NCBI GenBank assembly: GCA_013002595.1
Contig: JABDJG010000083.1
Location: 1-7,968, forward strand
Length of the DNA: 7,968 nucleotides
Reading direction: 5' to 3'
Source of the DNA: Hyphomicrobiales bacterium
Lineage (GTDB): Bacteria; Pseudomonadota; Alphaproteobacteria; Rhizobiales; Aestuariivirgaceae
The notes below the pieces were generated by a model that saw only the letters and a list, made by a program, of their open reading frames with translations, was not told where the DNA came from and searched no databases. Shown here in pieces: positions 1-6,734 of the stretch (position 1 is its first letter; every line of letters starts with the position of its first letter). Made by a program: the position numbers and the translations under genes.

Positions 1-76
1 CTTCGCTGGCACGCAAAAGCGCCTCGCGTTTGAACTCCGTACTGTAGCGTTTGTATTGACGCTTCGGCTTCGGCAT
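1..76 (-). CDS. IS3-family transposase OrfA, N-terminal fragment (cut by window edge)
   Basis: Only the first 25 codons are visible. The product begins MPKPKRQYKRYSTEFKREAL and continues through LRASE, matching the opening of the helix-turn-helix of IS3/IS911-type OrfA proteins, where K-R-Y-S-x-E-F-K-x-E-A is the hallmark. OrfA binds the terminal repeats and in this family is normally fused to the DDE catalytic OrfB by programmed frameshifting; OrfB is not in view. The ATG at 74-76 is supported by a strong AGGAGG ribosome binding site at 83-88. Whether the element is intact cannot be judged from here. Confidence 0.75.
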   Translation of the reverse strand, partial: MPKPKRQYKRYSTEFKREALLRASE

Positions 77-119
77 TTGACACCTCCTGACGCTCAACGC
101 GTCTCATTTTAGGTGTCCA
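1..119 (-). mobile_element. IS3-family insertion sequence, 5' end only
   Basis: This is the orfA-proximal end of an insertion sequence whose body lies left of the window. Read on the minus strand, the element would begin TGGACACCTAAAATGAG (119 downwards), a TGGACACC-type end of the sort seen in IS3-family elements. The orfA start codon lies only 43 bases inside it, the usual compact spacing. The exact outer boundary is inferred, because the partner repeat and any target duplication are outside the window. Confidence 0.6.
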
Positions 120-208
120 CGAAACAACGGCAAAACCAATGTGCCAACTCCGGACGTCGTCGACACTGCTGAATTAAGGTAGTAGCCGCAGGGTTAAACT
201 ACTTTCTC

Positions 209-622
209 TCAAAAATTCCAAAGCGAGGGTTCAGCGAATTCAATCGAGTTGCCTGCCGGATCACGAGCATAGAGCGACCGCGCTCCGTTCGGCCATCGGA
301 AGTCGCGCTCGATTTCGATTTTTGCTTTTTCGAAACGCCTTCGAAATTCATCAATCTCTTCGTTGGTGGCGGAAAAACACATGTGTCCCGCGCCGGACGT
401 CCCATGGGGAGGCACTGAAATAGACTCTTCCGCGGGAACGCGTGTTTCGGCCGGATTGAAAATTAGGAGCACACCTTCGCCGCAGCGATAGAAAATATGG
501 CGTTTCTCAGCGAAGCCGACCTTATCGAGTTTCAGTATTCCGCCATAGAAAGAGTCAGCCGCATCAAGATCATCGACATATAACGCCGTTTCCAGTATTC
601 CACTTGGCTTGTTCTCAGTCAT
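209..622 (-). CDS. VOC-superfamily (glyoxalase/bleomycin-resistance fold) protein
   Basis: The 137-residue product has the length and pattern of a single-domain VOC protein, which forms a metal-binding cup by pairing two beta-alpha-beta-beta-beta units. Seen in sequence: the opening strand with VDDLDAADSFY (residues 16-26), a middle strand with GHMCFSA (79-85), and the closing R-D-P-A-G-N-S-I-E-F segment (120-129). E11, H80 and E128 occupy the usual metal-ligand positions. Family members isomerise, cleave or sequester small electrophiles or antibiotics; the substrate cannot be read here. I chose the ATG at 620-622; an upstream TTG at 640 would add six residues but has no better ribosome binding site. 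It lies 54 bases downstream of the zinc-ribbon gene on the same strand, so co-transcription is likely. Confidence 0.85.
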   Translation of the reverse strand: MTENKPSGILETALYVDDLDAADSFYGGILKLDKVGFAEKRHIFYRCGEGVLLIFNPAETRVPAEESISVPPHGTSGAGHMCFSATNEEIDEFRRRFEKAKIEIERDFRWPNGARSLYARDPAGNSIEFAEPSLWNF

Positions 623-676
623 ACGCTCTGAAATTGGCAAACGAACTACGGCATTACTTCCAGTCTCGGCGCTTGT

Positions 677-883
677 TCAGGCCGCCCCTTTACTTGTGGC
701 GCACGTCATATCCTGGCCACAGCACAAAGGTGATTTTATTTTACCGTGCCCGTTTGGACATTTGGACACCTGCACCTGACTGCCGTCATCGAGCGTCAGG
801 CTATCATTTTCAAGCGGTGCATCGCACTTCCCGCAGGTCGCATTGACGCTCATCCCGCATTTATCGCATTCGTACGTTGCCAA
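677..883 (-). CDS. Small Cys-rich zinc-ribbon protein of unknown function, TTG start
   Basis: The 68-residue product resembles short zinc-ribbon proteins seen as conserved hypotheticals in proteobacteria. It begins MATYECDKCGMSVNATCGKC: two knuckles, C6-x2-C9 and C17-x2-C20, followed by C42, H46, the pair C54-C55 and C61. That is enough for two metal sites, with zinc most likely. There is no signal peptide or membrane segment, so it should be cytoplasmic. No ATG lies in this frame before the first knuckle. The TTG at 881-883 follows an AGAGG element at about 10 bases, and the protein then starts right at the conserved part; a second TTG at 907 would add eight unconvincing residues. It leads the probable two-gene unit with the VOC gene. 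Function is not known, and a nucleic-acid or protein-contact role is only a guess. Confidence 0.72.
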   Translation of the reverse strand: MATYECDKCGMSVNATCGKCDAPLENDSLTLDDGSQVQVSKCPNGHGKIKSPLCCGQDMTCATSKGAA

Positions 884-1155
884 TTTTCTGCATCCTCTTC
901 GCGCCAACTCGCCGAACTTCGCTGATGGAGATTATCAGTCTAACTGGCCGCTGCGCAAGTTGCGTCAACATTGACTAAACAGCGGTGCCAGGGAGTTTGG
1001 TGATCGGTGTCGGTTATCAAGGGCACAGCGGACTACTCGGACTCAAGGTCGGATTGGCTGCTTCGTGCCATAAGCGCAAGTCTCAGTCTTGTGCCTTTGA
1101 CACTTTCGATATCTGCGGCGTCAAATCAGCAGCAGCAATTCGACATTGACCCAGC

Positions 1156-1638
1156 TTATTCAGCCCGAGCCCGAAACTTATCATGGCAAAGTGTGCAGGC
1201 GCGACCGACATCGCCAATGGTGCCCTTCAAGGCGTCAACACCGCCACCAGCGGATGCGGCCAAAGCCTCAGCTGCCTTGATCATGTCGTTTCGTCTGTTC
1301 GCTATTTCCGGATAGGTCTCCCACGCCAGCTTCAGGGCCCGTGTCTTTCCGGGTAGAGCATCACTGTCAGAGCCCTGCGGCCACATAACGTCTTGCTGCA
1401 ATTTGGCAACTGCGAGAAGATTGTTCGCAAGGTCCTGAGCCAATTTGGCATCATAATCCGCTTCGCCCTTCACCATCGCTGCCAGCTCAAGAAGATTGAA
1501 GCTTTGGAGCTGCATCAGGGCCTGGCGTGCCGTGCTGTATTTTTCCAACTTGATGTGTGCATCCGACCGGGCCGCGGACGTGATAGCGAATAGTCCGAGC
1601 GCAACCAAGCCGGCTGTGATGACCCATTTCTTGATCAT
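1156..1638 (-). CDS. Exported class II c-type cytochrome (cytochrome c'/c556 type)
   Basis: The 160-residue precursor starts with a Sec signal peptide (MIKK, hydrophobic 6-20, cleavage probably after A27 in RSDA). The mature part is helical, as expected of a four-helix-bundle cytochrome. The C-terminal C148-T-L-C-H152 motif is the heme attachment site, with H152 as proximal ligand, placed near the end as in class II cytochromes. R38 and M42 in RQALM resemble the helix-1 Met ligand of cytochrome c556, so a low-spin six-coordinate heme is possible; c' proteins lack this Met. The role would be periplasmic electron transfer or binding of a small gas, and the partner is unknown. The ATG at 1636-1638 follows an AGGAGA site about 6 bases upstream. 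An upstream start adding 17 residues would spoil the signal peptide. The damaged Cys-rich gene is 57 bases upstream on the same strand. Confidence 0.9.
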   Translation of the reverse strand: MIKKWVITAGLVALGLFAITSAARSDAHIKLEKYSTARQALMQLQSFNLLELAAMVKGEADYDAKLAQDLANNLLAVAKLQQDVMWPQGSDSDALPGKTRALKLAWETYPEIANRRNDMIKAAEALAASAGGGVDALKGTIGDVGRACTLCHDKFRARAE

Positions 1639-1695
1639 GACGGTCTCCTGTCTCCTGCTGTTACGTCCGATTGCGGCTGGATTTTGCAAAAGTCC

Positions 1696-2009
1696 TCATC
1701 GTGCATGGTCAAGACGCACGAGGAGGGAATTACCAAGCTCCGGCGCAAACAGACATCGCGTGTCACTTGCCGGGTCCCAAAAATCCACAACACAGCGGTG
1801 AAATTTCCCATCCGGACTGGGCCTTGTCTTGCTGAGCGGTACGAACTCACCTGTCAGAACAACACGCCACCCGCCGGCAACGGGCCGAACATCCGCCGAG
1901 CCAATTGGAGAGCAATCCAAATCTGCGCAACACGCCTGAGGATACCAGCTGTGAGCCTTCAGTTCAGCAACTGGTATCGATAGGGCTGTGATGATGGCAA
2001 AAATCGCAT
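1696..2009 (-). pseudogene. Small exported Cys-rich protein, frameshifted in its signal peptide
   Basis: From 2025 to 1696 one minus-strand frame stays open and codes for a recognisable secreted domain with H20-S-W-Y-P-Q-A-C-C-A-D-L-D-C and, later, S-P-D-G-K-F-H-R-C and R-C-L-F-A-P. From memory this pattern recurs in short Cys-rich exported hypotheticals of rhizobia and relatives. The frame has no ATG, GTG or TTG before the domain. The ATG at 2007-2009, after a GGGG site 6 bases upstream, is in another frame and stops after 16 codons. Restoring one T to the T5 run (A5 at 1999-2003 on the plus strand) joins the frames into a 104-residue protein with a good signal peptide (MRFFAIITALSIPVAELKA, cleavage before H20) and C27, C28, C33, C73, C86. 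Either the gene is broken or the base call is wrong. It precedes the cytochrome gene on the same strand, and a shared periplasmic role is possible but unproven. Confidence 0.65.
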
Positions 2010-2025
2010 TATTTACCCCATAACC

Positions 2026-2658
2026 TCACCCCAAAACGGTGACGACCGTACAAATCAAGATGATATGCGAAAGGTAATCGCCGTCGCCCTCGGCTGAGTT
2101 AGAGTACCACAATCAGGTGCAGCTTGCGACAAATGATGTTGCGCTGAAATTTGCTGACATCGATATTCGGCGAAAGCCAGACCTGCACGGGAAATGCCGG
2201 CGATCGGGTGACTACCGGATGGAGCCGTGCGACAAGCCATTACGGTAAGTCCCGACCAACGCCGGTTGGTCCGGGATGTGCCAATTTGCGGCACTGTAAA
2301 TGCGGTTCGAGGTCGGTTTAGGCGTCTCGTTGCCCGGCAGCGCCCCTGTAGCCGGGGGCTCGTGGTTGCTCCTTGCTTCGCACGCGCGGCAAGCGGTCCG
2401 CGATCACGTGCCAGGACAGCTGGCTTTCGATACACATATGCCGCTGTGGAAGCGCTGCCTGGGGTTGGTCCAAACTACCTACCTTGACCCAGAACTCACC
2501 AATATCCGAATAGCGCGCGAACAGGCTTGAACCGCAATCGTTGCAAAATCGGCGCTCGATCCGACAGGCATGCGGCAGCGCGGTTGACCCGGAGCCGTGT
2601 TGTATCCCAGTGGATAATTCAGCCGGGCTGCGCTAGGTTCCGGGGAAAGGGAAAGGGC
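2026..2658. other. Long intergenic region with no convincing gene
   Basis: Frames are open on both strands here, but their products are arginine-, alanine- and proline-rich, lack recognisable motifs and overlap each other, as expected of chance frames in GC-rich DNA. What can be seen is a strong hairpin at 2251-2275, a short dyad ACGGT-GACG-ACCGT at 2036-2049, a dyad GTGCC/GGCAC at 2278-2294, and a TTGACC at 2484-2489 that could be the -35 of the cyclase promoter, although no good -10 follows at the right distance. The purine-rich stretch at 2640-2657 is the cyclase ribosome binding region. Confidence 0.5.
2251..2275. repeat. Strong hairpin / inverted repeat
   Basis: GACCAAC (2254-2260) and GTTGGTC (2265-2271) are perfect complements around a four-base GCCG loop. 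CCC at 2251-2253 can pair with GGG at 2273-2275 across one bulged C, giving a ten-pair stem. No T-tract follows on either strand, so it is not a classical intrinsic terminator. It may be a regulatory dyad, a structured leader or a remnant of a mobile repeat. Confidence 0.45.
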
Positions 2659-4419
2659 ATGGAACGACGTCTTGCTGCCATTCTTGCTGCCGATGTGGTC
2701 GGGTATTCCCGCCTTATGGGCGCCGATGAGGCGGGCACGCTGGCTGCGCTGACCGCCCACCGCGACGAAATCATCGACCCGATGGCGCGCCGGTACAACG
2801 GGCGCACCGTCAAATTGATGGGTGATGGCATCTTGATGGAGTTTGCCAGCGCAGTTGACGCGGTCGCATTCGCGGTCGACGTGCAATGTTGCCTGCAGGA
2901 GCGCAATCAGGATGTTCGGGGCGAGCGCCGCATTGATTACCGGATTGGCATCAACGTTGGCGACATCATCATCGAGAAGGGCGATATCTTCGGCGACGGG
3001 GTCAACATTGCGTCGCGGTTGGAGGGTTTGGCCGACCCCGGCGGCATCTGCATAAGCGGCACCGTGCACGACCAGGTTGCGGGTAAGGTTCCTCAAGGCC
3101 TTGAGTTCATGGGCGCGCGGTCCCTCAAGAACATCGATGAGCCGGTGCGCGCCTACCGCGTGCCGGTCAGCCGCGAACTGTCAACATCCTCCCCGGTGGC
3201 AAGCGCCTCGGCCGCGCTGGAGTTTGCCCCGCCTAACCTGCCGTCGATTGCGATCCTGCCCTTCAAGAGCCTGGGCGCAGATGCTGAAAAGGACTACATC
3301 GCTGATGGCATCAGGTTCGGCATCTCGGCGACGCTGGTTCAGCTTTCCGGACTGTTTCTGGTCCATGCTCCTGTCCTCAACAATTATCGCGGCAAGGACA
3401 TTGCCGCCAGGTCGGTGGGTGCCGAGTTGGACGTCGGCTACGTGCTCGAAGGCGCCGTGCAGCAGGCCGGAAATCGCATTCGGGTAACAATCCAGCTGAC
3501 CGATGTGGAGGCCAGGCAGGTCATCCTGGCGGAACGTTACGACCGGGTTCTCGTCGACATCTTCCAACTGCAGGACGAAATCACCAAGAACGTCATCGCC
3601 TCGCTGAACATCAAGGTTGTTGCCAACGAAATTGACAGAATCTGGTTCAGCAGACTCACCAACCCGGAAGCGGTTGAATTTTACTATCGCGGCGCCAGCC
3701 ACTTCTACGAACTCAACAAGGACGATAACGCGATTGCACGGCACATGTTCGAGGAGCTTCATCGCGTCCAGCCGGATGCCGTGGTCGGCCCGAGTTACGT
3801 TTCAGCCACGCATTGGAATGACGCCTTCTTTGGTTGGACCGACTGTGCGGCGCGATCGATCGATGAGGCGGCTGACTGGGCGAAAAAGGCCATGAACTAC
3901 GAAGAAAACAACGGCATCGGCCACGCGATCTACGGCCACCTGTTGCTTCTCGACGGCAAATACGATGAAGCGCTGGCTACCTGCACGCAGGGAGCCGAGC
4001 TTCGCACCAGTTGCCCCCTGGCACACGGTCTTCTGGGGCTTGTGCTGAATTATTGCGGTGACGCCGACGCAGCGGTCAAGAGCGCCAGGATGGCCCTTCA
4101 GTTGGAGAAGGTCTATCCGGCCTGGTTGATTGACATACTTGCTGCGGCTTATCGGGACAGCGGGGACGTCGAGCTCTCGATTCCGGCAGCAAAAGAGTCG
4201 ATCCGGCTTAACCCGCAGAACAATGATGCGCGGCTGATATTGTGCAGCGATTACGCCCTGACAGCCAACCGGGACCAGGCACGGCGCGTCGCCGATGAAA
4301 TCATCGCCACCGAACCCAAATTTCGCCTGTCCACCTACGCAAAGAACCAGCCGTACAGGAACCCGGCAATGCGCGAGCGGCTGATTGCCGCGCTCGGTGA
4401 GGCAGGTCTGCCGGATTAG
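2659..4419 (+). CDS. Class III adenylate cyclase with TolB-N-like region and TPR tail
   Basis: The 586-residue product should convert ATP to cyclic AMP in the cytoplasm; no membrane segment is visible. The class III cyclase domain spans about residues 3-170 and is complete: metal-binding D12 (A-D-V-V-G-Y-S) and D56 (M-G-D-G), adenine-selecting K52 and D109 (G-D-I-F-G), and transition-state N116 and R120 (V-N-I-A-S-R). K plus D is the adenylate rather than guanylate pattern. Residues about 193-320 (PSIAILPF, YIADGIRFGI, YVLEGAV, IQLTD, IFQLQDEI) form the TolB-N/FlgO-like region usual in this family. Residues about 335-555 are TPR-like helical repeats, for example GKYDEAL and GDADAAV. The ATG at 2659 follows a GGGAAAGGG purine run and starts directly at the conserved MERRLAAILAADVVGYSRLM; the frame opens further upstream but that part looks non-coding. 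It is monocistronic and converges with the exported-protein gene. Confidence 0.95.
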   Translation: MERRLAAILAADVVGYSRLMGADEAGTLAALTAHRDEIIDPMARRYNGRTVKLMGDGILMEFASAVDAVAFAVDVQCCLQERNQDVRGERRIDYRIGINVGDIIIEKGDIFGDGVNIASRLEGLADPGGICISGTVHDQVAGKVPQGLEFMGARSLKNIDEPVRAYRVPVSRELSTSSPVASASAALEFAPPNLPSIAILPFKSLGADAEKDYIADGIRFGISATLVQLSGLFLVHAPVLNNYRGKDIAARSVGAELDVGYVLEGAVQQAGNRIRVTIQLTDVEARQVILAERYDRVLVDIFQLQDEITKNVIASLNIKVVANEIDRIWFSRLTNPEAVEFYYRGASHFYELNKDDNAIARHMFEELHRVQPDAVVGPSYVSATHWNDAFFGWTDCAARSIDEAADWAKKAMNYEENNGIGHAIYGHLLLLDGKYDEALATCTQGAELRTSCPLAHGLLGLVLNYCGDADAAVKSARMALQLEKVYPAWLIDILAAAYRDSGDVELSIPAAKESIRLNPQNNDARLILCSDYALTANRDQARRVADEIIATEPKFRLSTYAKNQPYRNPAMRERLIAALGEAGLPD

Positions 4420-4428
4420 CAGTTGTTC

Positions 4429-4474
4429 GCCGCCCCATCCGGCCTGGCAATGGGGGCGGCCATCCCATTGCCGG
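4429..4474. terminator. Overlapping inverted repeats between convergent genes, possible bidirectional terminator
   Basis: Just after the cyclase stop, two stems compete for the same bases. One pairs GCCGCCCC (4429-4436) with GGGGCGGC (4453-4460). The other pairs GGCAATGGG (4446-4454) perfectly with CCCATTGCC (4464-4472) around nine bases, extendable by a T-G and a C-G pair. They lie midway between convergent stop codons, where a bidirectional terminator is expected. Neither strand has a run of T after the stem, so termination would be of the T-poor kind or Rho-assisted. Confidence 0.5.
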
Positions 4475-4498
4475 AATGCCCGCTCTCAAGCGTACCGG

Positions 4499-4945
4499 TC
4501 ACTTGCGCTGCAGCTGACCAAAATCGGCAAACAGGGCTTCCAGCCCGACCCGCTTTGTGCTGCCGTCCTTCAGATACACATAACCGGTCAGGCGGGCGTA
4601 GTTGTCGAGATCTCCATCGATCAGATACGTCGCCTCGTAATCCTGTCCAGCGTGCGCAAATCTGACCCGAAGGACGGTTGTCTCGCCGCGCAGGGCCTTT
4701 TCCAGCGTGCCGGTGCCGGTGGTGGCCTGGCCCGCTATCGTTCTGACCACCTGCAATCGATCACCGGACCTGGTCAGCTTGACGGTCCCGTCAAACAGGG
4801 TGCCGGAGCCGGCATGCTTTCCGATGACAACGTAGGTGCCGCTCAGATGGTCAACCATGGCGCCGTGATCCCCGGCCCGGGCGGGCGACACGGCAAGCCA
4901 GCAGATGCCGGCAATCAGCGTGCAAAACCTGGCAAGTTTTTTCAT
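4499..4945 (-). CDS. Exported protein of unknown function
   Basis: I do not recognise the family. The 148-residue precursor has a clear Sec signal peptide: MKK, a hydrophobic core at residues 8-20, and S-P-A-R-A ahead of a cleavage site between A24 and G25. No lipobox precedes C15, so a soluble periplasmic or secreted protein is more likely than a lipoprotein. The mature part is about 124 residues, has no cysteine, and alternates polar and aliphatic residues with many G, T and V (GTYVVIGKHAGSGTLFDGTV, later VLRVRFAHAGQDYEATYLI), suggesting a small beta-sheet or barrel-like fold. The ATG at 4943-4945 has a GGAG site 8 bases upstream. A longer plus-strand frame covers the same stretch but has no motif or signal. 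The gene converges with the cyclase and has no same-strand neighbour nearby. Confidence 0.78.
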   Translation of the reverse strand: MKKLARFCTLIAGICWLAVSPARAGDHGAMVDHLSGTYVVIGKHAGSGTLFDGTVKLTRSGDRLQVVRTIAGQATTGTGTLEKALRGETTVLRVRFAHAGQDYEATYLIDGDLDNYARLTGYVYLKDGSTKRVGLEALFADFGQLQRK

Positions 4946-5046
4946 GTATCGAGCTCCGGTCGTTTGCGGCCGCTACTGTTCATGCGAGCGGGTATCTGGA
5001 CCCCGCCATTAAAGGGGGTCACCATCCCCTGGACAAGCAGGAAACG

Positions 5047-5064
5047 GGTATTGCCGGTATTACC
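5047..5064. promoter_or_regulatory. Imperfect palindrome upstream of the exported-protein gene
   Basis: GGTATTGCCGGTATTACC matches its own reverse complement at 14 of 18 positions and is centred on CCGG. It lies about 100 bases upstream of the start codon at 4945, a plausible place for a repressor or activator site. A second small stem, GACCCC (4999-5004) with GGGGTC (5015-5020), sits between it and the gene. No convincing -35/-10 pair was found, so a regulatory role is only a suggestion. Confidence 0.25.
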
Positions 5065-5150
5065 GTGATTTCAGCTTCGGACCTATTCAAGCTGATTGCG
5101 CTAGCGGGGATCTGTGCGATCTGCGGTCATCCGTCCCTTGTGCAGCAAAC

Positions 5151-5182
5151 GGCAGGTCCGGGCGGATGTTGTTGAAAAAGTC
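5151..5182 (+). repeat. Left terminal inverted repeat of the IS1182 element
   Basis: The best-conserved core is TGTTGAAAAAGTC (5170-5182), which differs at one base from the reverse complement of 6735-6747. Further out, GGCAG at 5151 and GC-x-GAT at 5161-5166 also match the right end without gaps. Confidence 0.6.
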
Positions 5183-5244
5183 CCTGTTGCGGTGCGGGAA
5201 GTCCTTTGATTCACTCAGTTTTGAGGAAATTGGAGGATTCGGTC

Positions 5245-6630
5245 ATGATGGGAACGCAAACAGCACCTGCTCAGCTGTTCTATGACTTTGATCTGGACGA
5301 GCATGTGCCGGCCAATCATATGCTTCGGGAGATCGACCGGTTCCTCGACGTTGGCGGGATGCGGTCGAAGCTGCGCCCTTTCTACAGCCATTTGGGCAGA
5401 CCTTCTGTTGATCCCGAACTCATCGTGCGAATGCTGGTTATCGGATATGTCATGGGCATCCGATCTGAGCGGCGCTTGTGCGATGAGGTGCACTTGAACC
5501 TGGCTTATCGCTGGTTCTGCCGGCTCGGCCTAGACGGCAATGTGCCGGTCCATTCGACGTTCTCAAAGTATCGCCATGGCAAGTTCCGGGAAAGCGACCT
5601 GCTGCGCCACGTCTTCGAGGCGACGGTCGAGCGTTGCCTTAGCGAGGACTTGATCGCAGGCGACGGCTTTGCCGTCGATGCCAGTCTCATATCGGCCGAC
5701 GCCAACAAGGCTCGTTCATTACCAGCGTCAGAGTGGAACCTCGATGTTGCACGCGACATTGGTTCGCGTGCCGCGCGCGAGTATCTCGATACGCTTGATG
5801 ATGCTGCCTTCGGCGCTGCATCGCCCTCACAACCGAAGTTTGTCGCCAAGTCGGATCCGGCTGCACAATGGACGCGTGCCGAAGAGAGCCGACCGTACTT
5901 TGCCTATGCAACGAACTACCTGATCGACACACAGCATTCCGTCATCATGGATGTCGAGGCCACGCGTGCCATCCGTCAGGCCGAAGTTGGGGCCTCCCAG
6001 ACGATGCTTGATCGCACGCAAGAACGCTTCGGCATCAAGCCGGACTGGATTGCTGCCGACACAGCCTACGGGTCAGCCGCAAATCTCGGCTGGCTGGTGA
6101 AGAAGCGTGGAATTATCCCGTTCATACCGGTGATCGACAAGGGTGAACGCAAGGACGGAACTTTCTCTCGGTCTGATTTTGAATGGGATGAGGCAAATGA
6201 CCAATACATCTGTCCAGGGGGACATGCATTGCGCCGGTTCCGCCGCAACTACTCAGACCCAAACCGGGTCAAGAAGACTGGTGGCACATACAAGTACCGG
6301 GCGCTCAAGGCCGATTGCCAGGCTTGTCCGTCCAAGCAGAGATGTTGCCCCAACATGGAGTTCCGGGCTGTCAGCCGTGAGCCGCATGAGGACGCCCGTG
6401 ACTTCGCCCGTTCGGCACGCAGGTCGAAGGCCTATAAGGCGTCGCGGGACAAGCGCAAAAAGGTCGAGATGCTATTTGCCCACCTTAAGCGCATCCTCAA
6501 TCTGACGAGACTGAGACTGCGAGGACCAAACGGCGCCAAGGATGAGTTCCTGCTTGCAGCCATTGCCCAGAACCTTCGCAAACTCGCCAAGTTAAGACCT
6601 CGAAGACCAACCAAGGCAGCAATCGCATGA
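5245..6630 (+). CDS. IS1182-family DDE transposase
   Basis: The 461-residue enzyme cuts and joins the element's ends. The N-terminal part (about 10-125) is the DUF772-type transposase domain, with GRPSVDPELIVRMLVIGYVM (51-70) and PVHSTFSKYR (101-110). The catalytic triad is visible as D145 (F-A-V-D-A-S), D272 (A-D-T-A-Y-G) and E408 (K-V-E-M-L-F-A-H-L-K), with the usual long gap between the second D and the E. A Cys cluster (C323, C358, C361, C367, C368) lies in that gap and may bind zinc. No stop or frameshift interrupts it, so it may be active. The ATG at 5245 is supported by GGAGG at 5232-5236, 8 bases upstream; a TTG at 5206 is in frame but has weaker support, and the ATG at 5248 is an alternative one codon later. 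Confidence 0.95.
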   Translation: MMGTQTAPAQLFYDFDLDEHVPANHMLREIDRFLDVGGMRSKLRPFYSHLGRPSVDPELIVRMLVIGYVMGIRSERRLCDEVHLNLAYRWFCRLGLDGNVPVHSTFSKYRHGKFRESDLLRHVFEATVERCLSEDLIAGDGFAVDASLISADANKARSLPASEWNLDVARDIGSRAAREYLDTLDDAAFGAASPSQPKFVAKSDPAAQWTRAEESRPYFAYATNYLIDTQHSVIMDVEATRAIRQAEVGASQTMLDRTQERFGIKPDWIAADTAYGSAANLGWLVKKRGIIPFIPVIDKGERKDGTFSRSDFEWDEANDQYICPGGHALRRFRRNYSDPNRVKKTGGTYKYRALKADCQACPSKQRCCPNMEFRAVSREPHEDARDFARSARRSKAYKASRDKRKKVEMLFAHLKRILNLTRLRLRGPNGAKDEFLLAAIAQNLRKLAKLRPRRPTKAAIA

Positions 6631-6734
6631 GATGAGAACCGAGAAACCGCAGTAATCGAACAGGTCGGCGCGACGAAGCCGGGCCAAAACGCCCGTGCCT
6701 TCGTTGCTACCAATGATCGATCTGCTTTCCAGCC

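Noticed and set aside
180..208. AGTAG/CTACT stem just after the VOC stop codon
   Set aside because: Only five pairs around a 13-base loop with no T-run; too weak to call a terminator.
917..968. TTGACG at 963-968 (minus strand) as a -35 box for the zinc-ribbon gene
   Set aside because: The nearest -10-like hexamers lie about 20 bases or more downstream or match poorly, so a promoter cannot be defended.
1684..1983. Plus-strand frame of 99 codons opposite the Cys-rich gene
   Set aside because: The minus-strand product has a coherent Cys/Trp pattern and a signal peptide after one-base repair; the plus-strand product is basic and featureless.
2055..2530. Overlapping frames on both strands in the region before the cyclase
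   Set aside because: Arg/Ala/Pro-rich composition, mutual overlap and absence of motifs or supported starts point to chance frames.
2527..2658. Upstream extension of the cyclase frame by 44 codons
   Set aside because: The extension is Arg-rich and unpatterned, while the family's conserved N-terminus M-E-R-R-L-A-A-I-L-A-A-D begins exactly at 2659 behind a purine-rich ribosome binding region.
2479..3096. Long minus-strand frame (205 codons) opposite the start of the cyclase gene
   Set aside because: It is the antisense shadow of the conserved cyclase domain, a common effect in GC-rich genes; its product has no recognisable motif.
4385..5068. Plus-strand frame of 227 codons overlapping the exported-protein gene
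   Set aside because: It overlaps the cyclase end, lacks motifs and a ribosome site, and lies opposite a minus-strand gene with a clear signal peptide and GGAG site.
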